Below are positions 8,253 through 21,404 of a stretch of DNA of 64,000 bases, in pieces (the stretch's first letter is position 1; each line of letters starts with the position of its first letter). This stretch comes from Pseudomonas triticifolii (lineage in GTDB: Bacteria; Pseudomonadota; Gammaproteobacteria; Pseudomonadales; Pseudomonadaceae): contig NZ_JACONV010000001.1 in NCBI RefSeq assembly GCF_014358015.1, positions 496,001 to 560,000 on the forward strand, written 5' to 3'. The notes under the pieces were generated by a model. The model was given only the letters and a program-made list of their open reading frames with translations, searched no databases and was not told the DNA's origin. Both the position numbers and the translations under genes were made by a program.

Positions 8253-8558
8253 TTAACCGGTCTGGATGAACCGGCCTGGCCCGATCCACGCCGCATTCTT
8301 CAATAATCCTTGACGGTTCGCCATGTCCCTGACGCCTCAGCTATGCGACAATGCGCGCCAATGTCTGGCATGAATTCCCACATTCATATCCCGGCAACGC
8401 AGCCATGACAGGCTGACGTTGCCGTCGGCCTATGCCCGTAGGATCAGCTCGAACCCGGATCGGAGCGAACTGGAAATACATCCAGATTGGCCCGGTCTTG
8501 GTCCCAAATTGGTCCCAGCCAAAAAATGCGTCCCCCAAGCTATTGATAGGTAAAGTAA
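8253..8558. other. Intergenic region before the ABC-F gene
   Basis: 306 bp with no convincing gene. Between about 8479 and 8520 there is a repeated TTGGTCCC (GGTCTTGGTCCCAAATTGGTCCC), a form also seen at the ends of tyrosine-integrase genes in pseudomonads. It could be a decayed integrase end or attachment scar, but the evidence is thin. The ABC-F promoter should lie here. Confidence 0.25.
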
Positions 8559-10148
8559 TTGATCTCCACAGCTAACATTACGATGCAGTTCGGTCCCAAG
8601 CCTCTGTTCGAGAACGTCTCGGTCAAGTTTGGTGCCGGTAACCGTTACGGCCTGATCGGTGCGAACGGCTGCGGTAAATCCACGTTCATGAAAATCCTGG
8701 GCGGCGATCTCGAGCCTTCGGGTGGTCAGGTGATGCTGGAACCGAACGTGCGTCTGGGTAAGCTGCGCCAGGATCAGTTCGCCTATGAAGAATTCACCGT
8801 GCTCGACACCGTGATCATGGGCCATGAAGAGCTGTGGAAGGTCAAGGCCGAGCGCGACCGCATCTATTCGCTGCCGGAAATGAGCGAAGACGACGGCATG
8901 GCCGTGGCCGAGCTGGAAACCGAGTTTGCGGAAATGGACGGCTACACCGCCGAGTCCCGCGCCGGTGAACTGCTGCTGGGTCTGGGTATCGGCATCGAGC
9001 AGCACAACGGCCCGATGAGCGAAGTGTCGCCCGGCTGGAAGCTGCGCGTGCTGCTGGCTCAGGCGCTGTTCTCCGATCCGGAAGTACTGTTGCTCGACGA
9101 ACCGACCAACCACCTGGACATCAATACCATTCGCTGGCTGGAAAACATCCTGACCCAGCGTAACAGCCTGATGATCATCATCTCCCACGACCGTCACTTC
9201 CTGAACAGCGTGTGCACCCACATGGCTGACCTGGATTACGGCGAGCTGCGTCTGTTCCCGGGCAACTACGACGAATACATGACCGTGGCGACCCAGTCCC
9301 GCGAGCAACTGCTGTCCGACAACGCCAAGAAGAAAGCGCAAATCTCCGAGCTGCAGTCTTTCGTCAGCCGCTTCTCCGCCAACGCCTCGAAAGCCAAGCA
9401 GGCGACCTCGCGCGCCAAGCAGATCGACAAGATCCAGCTGGCCGAGGTCAAGCCATCCAGCCGCGTCAGCCCGTTCATCCGCTTTGAACAGACCAAAAAG
9501 CTGCATCGCCAGGCGGTCGTGGTCGAGCGTATGGCCAAGGGCTTTGAAGGCGTGCCGTTGTTCAAGGACTTCAGCTTCACCGTTGAAGCCGGTGAGCGCG
9601 TAGCGATCATCGGGCCAAACGGCATCGGCAAGACCACGCTGCTGCGCACACTGGTCAACGAGCTGCAGCCGGATGCAGGTTCGGTCAAATGGACTGAATC
9701 GGCGGAGATCGGTTACTACGCTCAGGACCACGCGCACGATTTCGAAGACGACAGCACCCTCTTCGACTGGATGGGTCAGTGGACTCAAGGTGGCGAGCAG
9801 CTGGTTCGCGGCACACTGGGCCGCATGCTGTTCTCCAACGACGAAATCCTCAAGTCGGTCAAGGTGATTTCCGGCGGTGAACAGGGTCGTATGCTGTTCG
9901 GCAAACTGATCCTGCAAAAGCCGAACGTACTGGTGATGGACGAACCTACCAACCACCTGGACATGGAATCCATCGAGGCACTCAACCTCGCACTGGAAAA
10001 CTATCCAGGCACGCTGGTATTCGTCAGCCATGACCGCGAATTCGTGTCCTCGTTGGCCACACGTATTATCGAGCTGAGCCCAAGCGGCGTGATCGACTTC
10101 AGCGGCACGTACGATGACTACCTGCGCAGTCAGGGCGTGACGTTCTAA
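8559..10148 (+). CDS. ybiT: ABC-F family ATPase, YbiT-like ribosome-associated factor
   Basis: A 529-aa soluble protein with two ABC ATPase domains and no membrane part. Domain 1 has Walker [10 protein letters not shown] (about residues 34-42) and '[12 protein letters not shown]'. A charged linker helix contains '[38 protein letters not shown]', the P-site interaction region of ABC-F proteins. Domain 2 has Walker [10 protein letters not shown], signature SGGEQGRML and '[15 protein letters not shown]'. Such proteins bind the ribosomal E site and assist stalled or specific translation events. The start is TTG ([12 protein letters not shown]); GATAGG lies about 8 bases upstream and the first ATG is 7 codons inside the conserved fold. 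A strong terminator follows. Confidence 0.93.
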   Translation: MISTANITMQFGPKPLFENVSVKFGAGNRYGLIGANGCGKSTFMKILGGDLEPSGGQVMLEPNVRLGKLRQDQFAYEEFTVLDTVIMGHEELWKVKAERDRIYSLPEMSEDDGMAVAELETEFAEMDGYTAESRAGELLLGLGIGIEQHNGPMSEVSPGWKLRVLLAQALFSDPEVLLLDEPTNHLDINTIRWLENILTQRNSLMIIISHDRHFLNSVCTHMADLDYGELRLFPGNYDEYMTVATQSREQLLSDNAKKKAQISELQSFVSRFSANASKAKQATSRAKQIDKIQLAEVKPSSRVSPFIRFEQTKKLHRQAVVVERMAKGFEGVPLFKDFSFTVEAGERVAIIGPNGIGKTTLLRTLVNELQPDAGSVKWTESAEIGYYAQDHAHDFEDDSTLFDWMGQWTQGGEQLVRGTLGRMLFSNDEILKSVKVISGGEQGRMLFGKLILQKPNVLVMDEPTNHLDMESIEALNLALENYPGTLVFVSHDREFVSSLATRIIELSPSGVIDFSGTYDDYLRSQGVTF

Positions 10149-10183
10149 GCAGCACGCTTAGCGTCACACTCGCGCGGTATTTG

Positions 10184-10211
10184 AAAACCCTGCCCTTGCG
10201 GCAGGGTTTTT
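10184..10211. terminator. Rho-independent terminator after the ABC-F gene (bidirectional)
   Basis: AAAACCCTGCC (10184-10194), a 5-nt loop, then GGCAGGGTTTT (10200-10210). The GC-rich stem is flanked by A and T runs on both sides, so it can serve both the ABC-F gene and the convergent lactonase-like gene that ends at 10229. Confidence 0.9.
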
Positions 10212-10228
10212 ACGTTATGAAACCCGGA

Positions 10229-11362
10229 TTACTGCGTCGGCTGACTGAGCATTTCGATCCACAGCGCGCCCTTGCCTGATGGCGCCTCACCGACACGCTT
10301 CAACGCGCCATCGGCCGCGATGCTGTAGCTGCCAACCGTCTTACTCTTCTCTCCCGTCACCAGTAACCAGCGCCCATTCGGTGACACCGCAATGTTGCGC
10401 GGCTGCTTCTCTTGAACCGGATAGTTCTCGACGAAGGTAACCTTGCCACTGGCCGGCTCGACCTTGAACACCGACACGCTGCTGGTGGTGCGCTCGCTGG
10501 TAAACAACCACTTGCCGTTCGGCGAGATCCGTACATCGGCCGCCCAGATGCGTGGTGTCGGATCGTCCTTGAGGTCATTGTTGCGAGCGTCACGCACCTG
10601 ACCCGATGCCAGCTTCAAACGCTCAGGAATGCCGTTTGCGTGATTGACCAGTGTTAAGCCGCCGGTCTTTTCGTTGATCGAAAAAGCAGTCACCGTGCCG
10701 CTCATCTCACCCACAACGTACAAAAACGTGCCGTTCGGCGAGAACGCCAGATGGCGCGGCCCGGTGTTCTCGGGAAGCGTGACGAATCCCTCATCAATGG
10801 GCAACAGCGTGCCGTCCTTGGGTTGCAGCCTGAATTGCAGAACGCGGTCAACGCCCAGGTTGCCTGCGTACACGAAGCGGTTGCTCGGGTCGGTGCGTAC
10901 CGAGTGTGCATGCATGCCGGTCTTGTAGGTCTGAATGCTGTCGCTGGGGCGATGCTGGGCGTCGATGGGCTGGACGCTGAGCAGATCGGCACCATAGGAG
11001 GCGCCCAGCAGAAAGCGGCCGCTGCGATCGGTGGACAGATAGGCCAGGCTTTCGGCCAACGGTGCCTGAGCCAGTGGTTTCAAGTGGCCTGTACCGGGTT
11101 CGATGCTGTAGCTGACGACCTGATAGGGCTTGACGCGCAAGGCCGCAAACAAAGCCTTGCCGTCTGGTGAAATCGCCATCGGGTTGACCTGATCACCCGC
11201 CTTGGTCTGCTCGACGAGGCTGAGTGCGCCACTGGCGTCATTCAACTGATACTGCGAGATCAGGCCGTCTCCTGGACTTGAGATGTAAGCGAACGTCGAT
11301 GCCTGAACAGGCAGACCGATTGAGCAGCCGACAGCAGCGGCCATCAGGAGGATTTTCTTCAT
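10229..11362 (-). CDS. Periplasmic lactonase-family beta-propeller (Pgl/YbhE-like)
   Basis: A 377-aa protein with a signal peptide (MKKILLMAAAVGCSIGLPVQA, cleavage after VQA). The remainder contains repeated 'SPDGKALFAA', 'DPSNRFVYAGN', 'SPNGTFLYVVGEMSGTVTAFSI' and 'SPNGRWLLVTGEKSKTVGSYSI' blades, typical of the seven-bladed 6-phosphogluconolactonase-like lactonase family. Export makes a cytosolic pentose-phosphate role unlikely; a periplasmic lactone hydrolase is more plausible. The start at 11362 has GAAGG about 6 bases upstream; an upstream extension in frame has no signal peptide. The leader carries an A-rich motif (AACACAATAACAAGAAGG, 11369-11387 region on the minus strand) directly on the ribosome binding site, a potential Hfq/Crc target. 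Confidence 0.85.
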   Translation of the reverse strand: MKKILLMAAAVGCSIGLPVQASTFAYISSPGDGLISQYQLNDASGALSLVEQTKAGDQVNPMAISPDGKALFAALRVKPYQVVSYSIEPGTGHLKPLAQAPLAESLAYLSTDRSGRFLLGASYGADLLSVQPIDAQHRPSDSIQTYKTGMHAHSVRTDPSNRFVYAGNLGVDRVLQFRLQPKDGTLLPIDEGFVTLPENTGPRHLAFSPNGTFLYVVGEMSGTVTAFSINEKTGGLTLVNHANGIPERLKLASGQVRDARNNDLKDDPTPRIWAADVRISPNGKWLFTSERTTSSVSVFKVEPASGKVTFVENYPVQEKQPRNIAVSPNGRWLLVTGEKSKTVGSYSIAADGALKRVGEAPSGKGALWIEMLSQPTQ

Positions 11363-11368
11363 GTGAAG

Positions 11369-11387
11369 CCTTCTTGTTATTGTGTTG
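11369..11387 (-). promoter_or_regulatory. CA motif overlapping the Shine-Dalgarno of the lactonase gene (candidate Hfq/Crc site)
   Basis: Read on the minus strand, CAACACAATAACAAGAAGG runs straight into the GAAGG ribosome binding site, 6 bases before the ATG at 11362. It fits the AAnAAnAA pattern bound by Hfq with Crc in pseudomonads, where binding blocks translation under preferred carbon sources. Confidence 0.55.
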
Positions 11388-11527
11388 TGATCAGTCATCC
11401 TATGACCATACCGACGCATCAGCAACCATCCCTTCAAAGCGCTCTATAAAACGATAGCGTGCTTTCATTTGTTCCCGGTGCACGCCATGATGAGGTCACT
11501 CCCACCGCCTGCCAGCGAACGAGCCCA

Positions 11528-12733
11528 ATGTCTGCCGTCACACCTGAACAACCTGTCGCTCAACCCGGTTCGACAACGATCACGCTGCAAATCGTCTCCA
11601 TCGTTTTCTACACTTTCGTGGCCTTCCTGTGCATCGGCTTGCCTATCGCCGTGCTGCCTGGCTATGTGCATGATCAGTTGGGCTTCAGCCCGCTCATTGC
11701 AGGTTTGGCCATTGCATCGCAATACCTCGCCACCCTGCTCAGCCGTCCATTTGCCGGCCGGGCCACCGATACGCTGGGCAGCAAGCGTTCGATTGTCTTC
11801 GGGCTGTGGGGCATCGGCATCAGTGGCGCGATGACCTTGTTGGCCACCCTGCTTCAGGATTTTGCGACGGTGAGCCTGTCGATCCTGATTCTGGCTCGTC
11901 TGTTTCTCGGTGTGTCCCAAGGACTGATTGGTGTTGGCACCATCAGTTGGTGCATAGGCAAAGTGGGGCCGGAGCACACGGCGCGTTCGATTTCATGGAA
12001 CGGTATCGCCTCCTACGGCGCCATTGCCATCGGCGCGCCACTGGGCGTAGTGGTCATTGATGCCATCGGCTTCAACAGCCTGGGCGTGGCGCTGATGGCA
12101 ATGGCGGGCCTGGCGCTCTGGCTGATTCGCAACAAGCCGTCAGTACCTGTCATTCCCGGCAAGCGCCTGCCGTACTGGTCAGTGTTCGGGCGCGTCGCGC
12201 CCTACGGCCTGGGGCTGACATTGTCGTCGATCGGCTATGGCACCCTCACCACCTTCATTACCCTCTTCTACCTGAGCCGCGGCTGGGAAGGCGCGGCTTA
12301 CTGCCTGACTATGTTCGGGGTGTGCTTCATCCTTGCCCGTCTGCTGTTCATCGGGGCCATCAATCGTCTGGGCGGGTTCAACGCCGCCATCCTGTGCATG
12401 GCGGTGGAAACCTGCGGACTGGTATTGCTCTGGCTCTCGCCGAACAGCGCCTTTGCGCTGGCTGGCGCCGGATTGACGGGGCTCGGCCTGTCGCTGGTCT
12501 ACCCGGCGCTGGGCGTCGAAGCGATCAAAAGCGTACCAACACCCAGCCGAGGCGCAGGACTGAGCGCATACGCGGTGTTCTTCGACCTGGCGCTGGCGAT
12601 TGCAGGTCCAGTAATGGGGGCCATTGCACTTGGCCAAGGCTATGACTGGATATTTTTCTATGCCTCGCTGCTTTCGGTCAGTGCATTGTTCCTGACACTT
12701 TGGCTGGCTCGCCGGGCCCGCTTACAGACCTGA
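11528..12733 (+). CDS. MFS transporter (YfcJ/YhhS-like)
   Basis: A 401-aa membrane protein with about twelve hydrophobic segments. The MFS loop 2-3 motif reads 'RPFAGRATDTLGSKRSIVFG', and 'SWNGIASYGAIAIGAPLGV' and 'LSLVYPALGVEAIKSVPTPSRGAGLSAYAVFFDLALAIAGPVMG' match recalled YfcJ/YhhS-family sequences, which are putative exporters. The start at 11528 (MSAVTPEQPVAQ) precedes the first membrane segment by about 25 residues. It has no clear ribosome binding site; the frame continues upstream to 11459 but that extension is not typical. It is divergent from the lactonase-like gene and may share its promoter region. Substrate unknown. Confidence 0.85.
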   Translation: MSAVTPEQPVAQPGSTTITLQIVSIVFYTFVAFLCIGLPIAVLPGYVHDQLGFSPLIAGLAIASQYLATLLSRPFAGRATDTLGSKRSIVFGLWGIGISGAMTLLATLLQDFATVSLSILILARLFLGVSQGLIGVGTISWCIGKVGPEHTARSISWNGIASYGAIAIGAPLGVVVIDAIGFNSLGVALMAMAGLALWLIRNKPSVPVIPGKRLPYWSVFGRVAPYGLGLTLSSIGYGTLTTFITLFYLSRGWEGAAYCLTMFGVCFILARLLFIGAINRLGGFNAAILCMAVETCGLVLLWLSPNSAFALAGAGLTGLGLSLVYPALGVEAIKSVPTPSRGAGLSAYAVFFDLALAIAGPVMGAIALGQGYDWIFFYASLLSVSALFLTLWLARRARLQT

Positions 12734-12982
12734 ACCCACTCATTCCGGTCTAAGCTTTTCCCTGCTTGTTCCGAGGTTTGTCTGTTCAGACGTTACTTGC
12801 ACCGCCGGTCGGTCAACTTCTTGACGCACCGTTGGATCCACTCTTGACTTGATGCTGCGGGCCTTCTATCAGGCTGGCTTAACAGTCGTCGCGACTGTCA
12901 ACGCGACGTTTCTGCTGTGGCAGTCAGGCACGTATCACGCAACTTTAATTGCCTCCCTGACCACCTCACAGGGAGCGCAGTC

Positions 12983-15655
12983 ATGACCTTCAAGTGTTTA
13001 ACCTTGTGCTGCAGCAGCAAGCTCTTGTCCGTTGCACTGCTGGCGATGGTTTCTCCGCATGCCGATGGCAGTTGTGATCTGGTGCCTGGCACCGCCAGCG
13101 ACACGCAGGTCTGCAACAGTGGCAGCAGCGGTTCGGTGACCTGGCTCAGCGCAAACCAAACACTGACGTTTGCGCCGCAGGGCAGCGGCACGGTTAACGG
13201 CAGTCTCACGTTCGGTCCGGGCCAGGACAGTGTGGAGATGAACTCGGGGCGTATCACCGGCAACGTCAATCAAGGCGGGGGCTCGGACCGGTTCACCATC
13301 TCAGCAGGAATCGTCAACGGCGATGTCAGCCAGGGGCCGGAACAGGATGATTTCGTCATGAGCGGGGGCAGCATCGGCTCACTGGCTCAGGGAGACGGGC
13401 TCGACACGTTCCTGATGACGGGCGGGACCATCATCCGGGCGTTCGAAGATGGTGATCGGGCGACCATGACGGGGGGCAGCATCGGCCGGGTGGACATGAA
13501 GCTGGACAATAATCTGTTCGAGCTGTCAGGCGGCACCATCATTGGTAACCTGGTGGCAGGCTTTGGCCGAGACACGATTATCGTGTCGGGAGGCAGAATC
13601 GGTGGCGCGGTCAGTGTCAGTGGCGGTGACGACCGACTGACGCTCAGTGGCGGCGAAATACTCGGCGGCATCAGGGCCAGCTTTGGCAACGACCTATTCA
13701 CCTGGCGTGACGCCGGAACCGTGAACGGCAGTGTGCTTATGGCCGACGGGAACGACGTCGCGAGCCTGTACAACCTGAACGAGTATTACCTGAGCAACAA
13801 CAGCACGCTTGAAGGCGGTTTGGGCAACGATACCCTGACATTTGATAACACACGCTCGTCTGTACCTGCCCGCTACCTGCAGTGGGAAACGGTTAATGTG
13901 AGCAACGGCTCACAACTGGATCTGGCAGGCACCTTCACGCTGGGTGACAGCACAAGCGGCACGGGAATCATGAACGTTGATGCCAGCAGCCGGATTTCAT
14001 CGGCATCAGGCACGATCACAGCGTTCAACGGTGCAGCGCCAGTGACCCTGAATAACGCAGGCGCTGTTGACCTGAGCAAGGGCGGCGCTCAAGACACGTT
14101 GACCGTTCACGGCAACTACACGGGCCTTGATGGACAACTGCTCTTGCAGTCGGTATTGGGCGACGATACCTCTGCCAGTGACAAACTGGTGGTCAGGCAA
14201 GGTCGCATCGGCGGCACCACCCGCATGAGTGTCCTCAACGCAGGTGGCGTGGGTGCGCTGACCCAAGGCAACGGCATCGAAGTGGTACAGGCGGCGCAAG
14301 GCGCGACCAGCGACAGTGGCGCATTCTCGCTACAGAATTCGTTGTCGGTCGGTGCGTACCAGTATTACCTGTTCAAGGGCGGAGCGACGGCAGGCAGCGA
14401 GAACAGCTGGTTCCTGCGTTCATCTGTTCTTTCACCCCCGCCTGCGATTGCCAGCCCGCCCAGCGAACCTGCACCTGCACCTGCACCTGCACCTACACCT
14501 ACACCTGCGCCAGAACCCGAACCTTCTCCCGTTCCCCCTTCAGTCCCGCCACCAGCGCCCCTTACACCGCCCTCACCACCTGCACCGACGCCTGAGCCAC
14601 CTGCCCCGTCCCTCTCACCCGAACCAGCTGCCACCCTGCCCGTTCCGGCCATCGGCACTCCAAATCTTCCAGAGCCCGTACGCGGTGCAGCACCTATTGC
14701 GCTCTACCGACAGGAAGTACCCAACTATTCCGTAGTCGCGCCTGCCGCTGCCGTCCTTGCACAGTCTTCGCTGGGCACCTTTCACGAGCGTCAGGGCGAT
14801 CAACGTCTGTTGACACAACAGGGCGCGGTGCCCGCAGGTTGGGCGCGTGTTTTCGGCAGTGACCTCAAGCAACACTGGTCAGGCGCTGCAAGCGCGAGCG
14901 TGAACGCGTCTCTTGAGGGCTATCAGATCGGGCACGACCTGTTTGCCTGGCAACCCGGCGCTGGCACAAACCAGCGCGTCGGCATCTTTGTGGCACACAA
15001 TCGATTGAAAGGACGCATCGGCGGTTTTGCGGGCGGATTTGAAGACAGTCGCACGGGACGACTGACCCTTCTGGGACACAGCATCGGCGCGTACTGGACT
15101 TGGGTCGGAACTCAAGACGGTTACGTCGATGCAGTGATAATGGGCACACGTCTAGACGGTTCCAGCCGCTCTGAGCGTGGCGTGCATAGTGATATCGACG
15201 GGCATTTACTGAGCCTGTCCGTCGAAGCAGGTTATCGCATTCCCTTGAACGGCAACTGGGTAGCAGAGCCGCAGGTTCAAGTGATCCACCAGCGCGTCGA
15301 CCTTGACGATCAGCACGACGGAATTTCATCTCTTGAATTCGATAACCAGCCTCGCAACACAGGACGTTTGGGCGTCCGCTTCGAGGGTCACTATGAAACG
15401 ACGGGCGTGCCCATCGAGCCCTACCTGACGGCTGATGTATGGCGCACGGCGAGCGGGCACGACACCGTTGTTTATGAAGGGGTAGATCGGATCAGAACAG
15501 AGCACGATGCGAAAACTGCGAGTGTAGGGGCTGGATTGGTCTTGCGCCCTACGAATGACCTGGGCGTTTACCTGAGCGTGGATCACACACGTGATCTGGA
15601 TGATCACGCTATGCAGCAAACGGGAGTCAGCTTGGGGCTCAGGTTGAGTTGGTAA
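12983..15655 (+). CDS. Classical (type Va) autotransporter with low-complexity beta-helix passenger
   Basis: An 890-aa protein. A signal sequence (about residues 1-27) is followed by a passenger. Residues about 80-260 consist of 8-9 degenerate repeats of about 22 residues, each with a 'GxGxDxFxxSGGxIxGxV' core, typical of a beta-helix. A Pro/Ala linker at about 486-570 (APAPAPAPTPTPAPEPEPSP and further) and a C-terminal beta-barrel from about 620 end in a final aromatic residue (LGLRLSW), as required for outer-membrane insertion. GGGAG is 7 bases before the ATG. There is no protease triad or RGD motif obvious in the passenger, so an adhesin or surface role is more likely than an enzyme. Confidence 0.88.
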   Translation: MTFKCLTLCCSSKLLSVALLAMVSPHADGSCDLVPGTASDTQVCNSGSSGSVTWLSANQTLTFAPQGSGTVNGSLTFGPGQDSVEMNSGRITGNVNQGGGSDRFTISAGIVNGDVSQGPEQDDFVMSGGSIGSLAQGDGLDTFLMTGGTIIRAFEDGDRATMTGGSIGRVDMKLDNNLFELSGGTIIGNLVAGFGRDTIIVSGGRIGGAVSVSGGDDRLTLSGGEILGGIRASFGNDLFTWRDAGTVNGSVLMADGNDVASLYNLNEYYLSNNSTLEGGLGNDTLTFDNTRSSVPARYLQWETVNVSNGSQLDLAGTFTLGDSTSGTGIMNVDASSRISSASGTITAFNGAAPVTLNNAGAVDLSKGGAQDTLTVHGNYTGLDGQLLLQSVLGDDTSASDKLVVRQGRIGGTTRMSVLNAGGVGALTQGNGIEVVQAAQGATSDSGAFSLQNSLSVGAYQYYLFKGGATAGSENSWFLRSSVLSPPPAIASPPSEPAPAPAPAPTPTPAPEPEPSPVPPSVPPPAPLTPPSPPAPTPEPPAPSLSPEPAATLPVPAIGTPNLPEPVRGAAPIALYRQEVPNYSVVAPAAAVLAQSSLGTFHERQGDQRLLTQQGAVPAGWARVFGSDLKQHWSGAASASVNASLEGYQIGHDLFAWQPGAGTNQRVGIFVAHNRLKGRIGGFAGGFEDSRTGRLTLLGHSIGAYWTWVGTQDGYVDAVIMGTRLDGSSRSERGVHSDIDGHLLSLSVEAGYRIPLNGNWVAEPQVQVIHQRVDLDDQHDGISSLEFDNQPRNTGRLGVRFEGHYETTGVPIEPYLTADVWRTASGHDTVVYEGVDRIRTEHDAKTASVGAGLVLRPTNDLGVYLSVDHTRDLDDHAMQQTGVSLGLRLSW
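14468..14509 (+). repeat. Hexanucleotide microsatellite in the autotransporter linker
   Basis: Seven tandem 6-bp units (four CCTGCA, two CCTACA, then CCTGCG) encode the Ala-Pro/Thr-Pro alternation of the autotransporter hinge. Slippage by one unit would keep the frame and only change linker length. Confidence 0.85.
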
Positions 15656-15828
15656 CTGACTTGCCGTCAGCAGTTCGGCGAGAAAGCCTCTTGCCAGCAG
15701 AAAACCGCATCGCGCAACGGAACACCCGCGTGGAAAGCGGCCGCCTCCCACACTGATGTAACTGCGGCAAGACCGATCAAGGCCGAAAGCCCGGCGAGGT
15801 ACACCCGGCTAACGACCAAAGATTACCC

Positions 15829-18059
15829 TCAGTCTTGATGCCCGACCGGCTTGAGAATCAACACCGCCAAAGGCGGCAGATCCAGGCTCAGCGACACGGG
15901 CTGCCCGTGCGCCTGCAGGTCTTCAGCGATCACACCACCGCCGTTACCCAGATTCGATCCCGCGTACATCTCGGCATCGCTGTTGAGCAGCTCGACCCAC
16001 TTGCCATCGAATGGCACGCCGATGCGATAACCCAGACGTGGAACCGGCGTCATGTTGGCAACCACCAGCAGCGGCTCACCCGCCGTGCTCCAGCGCAGGT
16101 ATGCATACACGCTGTTGGTCTTGTCGTCACCGATCAACCACTGGAACCCCATCGGCTCGGCATCGCGCTCATGCAGGGCTTTTTCCTCGCGATAGATGCG
16201 GTTCAGGTCGCTGACCAATTGCTTCACGCCAATGTGATCGGCGTACTGGAGCAGGTACCAGTCCAGTTGCTGGTCATGGTTCCACTCGCGCCATTGGCCA
16301 AATTCGCAGCCCATGAACAACAGTTTCTTGCCTGGATGCGTCCACATGAACGTCAGGTAAGCACGCAGATTGGCGAACTTCTGCCAGCGGTCACCTGGCA
16401 TCTTGTCGATCAGCGAATGCTTGCCGTGCACCACCTCATCGTGGGAGATCGGCAGAATGAAGCGCTCGGACCAAGCGTACATGAGACCAAAACTCAGCTC
16501 GCCGTGATGATGGCCACGGTGAACCGGGTCCTGTTCCATATAGTGCAGCGAATCATGCATCCAGCCCATGTTCCACTTGTAGTTGAAGCCCAGACCACCC
16601 TGTTGGGTAGACTGACTCACACCCGGCCACGCCGTAGACTCTTCGGCAATGACCATGGTGCCCGGCGCTTCGATAGCAACGACATCGTTCAAATGGCGCA
16701 GGAAGTCGATGGCTTCCAGGTTTTCACGGCCGCCGAAACGGTTAGGCACCCACTCGCCCGCCTTGCGGGAATAATCGCGATAGAGCATCGAAGCCACCGC
16801 ATCCACACGCAGGCCGTCGATGTGGTAATGCTTGAGCCAATGCAGCGCAGACGCGAGCATGAAGCCATGAACTTCAGTGCGACCCAGGTTATAGATCAGC
16901 GTGTCCCAGTCCTGGTGGAAGCCCTCTTTAGGGTCGGCATACTCATAAAGTGCGGTGCCGTCGAACTGTGCCAGGCCGTGGGTATCGGTCGGAAAGTGCG
17001 CAGGCACCCAGTCCAGAATCACGCCGATTTCCGCCTGATGGCAGGCGTCCACAAAGGCCGCAAAATCTTCAGGCGACCCATAGCGGGCGGTCGGGGCGAA
17101 CTGGGCGAGCAGTTGGTAACCCCACGAACCACCAAACGGGTGTTCCATGATTGGCATCAACTCGATGTGAGTGAAACCCAGCTCCTTGATGTACGGAATC
17201 AGACGATCCGCCAGCTCGCGCCAATTGTACTGACGCCACGTGTCACCCTCCTCGTTCTGCTCCATCTGCCATGAGCCCGCGTGGAGCTCATAGATCGACA
17301 AGGGCGCAGCTACGTCATGACGCTTGGCACGCGATTCCAGCCAGTCGTGGTCATTCCAGTCGAAATGCAACGGTGCCGAGACCTTGGACGCGGTGTCGGG
17401 TGGCAGTGTAGTCGCCAGTGCCATCGGGTCGCATTTGAGCGGAAGAATACCGTGAGCACCCAGGATTTCGTATTTGTAGACCTCGCCCGGTTGCAGGCGC
17501 GGAACGAAGATTTCCCAGACGCCCGTCGGATGACGCAAACGCATCGGATGGCGACGCCCGTCCCAGTTGTTGAAGCTGCCGACCACGGAAACCCGTCGGG
17601 CATTCGGTGCCCAGACGGCAAACCGTACGCCGTCTACGCCACTCACATTGGTCACTTGCGCGCCCATGCAGCTGCTCAAGTCGCGGTGATTACCCTCGGC
17701 GAACAGGTACAGGTCCATCTCGCCCAGAAGCGGGCCATAGCTGTAAGGGTCTTCAGTGATCTGTTCGCCGCCCGCCCAGTTGATCTTCAACTGGTAAGGC
17801 TGCGGGTGATCAAGATGACCGATAAAGAAACCAGGGACGTCGCTCATTTCAAGCTCACCCAGTTCCCGGCCATCTTCCGGCGAGAGCAAGCGCACACTCA
17901 AGGCACCCGGCAGGTAGGCACGGACGAACTGTCCACTGCCACCATCACCATGAGGGCCGAGAATAGAAAACGGGTCGCGATGTTCAGCACGGATCAACGC
18001 ATCCATGTCCACGGCGGCGGGCATCGCCTGACGACGCATAACGGTTTTGTCAGGTGCAT

Positions 18060-18063
<4 letters not shown>
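15829..18063 (-). CDS. glgB: 1,4-alpha-glucan branching enzyme
   Basis: 744 aa, full length for bacterial GlgB with two N-terminal modules (CBM48-type domain around '[29 protein letters not shown]') and a GH13 catalytic barrel. Catalytic motifs are present: '[12 protein letters not shown]' (nucleophile Asp), '[11 protein letters not shown]' (acid/base Glu) and '[12 protein letters not shown]' (transition-state Asp). It introduces alpha-1,6 branches into linear alpha-glucan made by the GlgE product. Its ATG overlaps the stop of the upstream treS-mak gene by 4 bp (ATGA), indicating tight coupling. No glycogen synthase or GlgC is in the window, which fits the GlgE route. Confidence 0.96.
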
Positions 18064-21386
<3,323 letters not shown>

Positions 21387-21404
21387 GACTGACTCCTTCC
21401 GGTT

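Noticed and set aside
8341..8538. 65-aa minus-strand frame beginning MGDAFFGWDQFGTKTG
   Set aside because: It contains a phrase resembling integrase ends, but no start signal or length compatible with a gene; kept only as a possible scar.
8430..10031. 533-aa frame on the minus strand opposite the ABC-F gene
   Set aside because: It is an antisense reading of a highly conserved coding gene. It has no recognisable domain and contains His/Gln/Val-rich sequence typical of shadow frames.
14468..14509. CRISPR-like tandem repeat
   Set aside because: The repeat is a 6-bp microsatellite inside a coding Pro/Ala linker, with no spacers.
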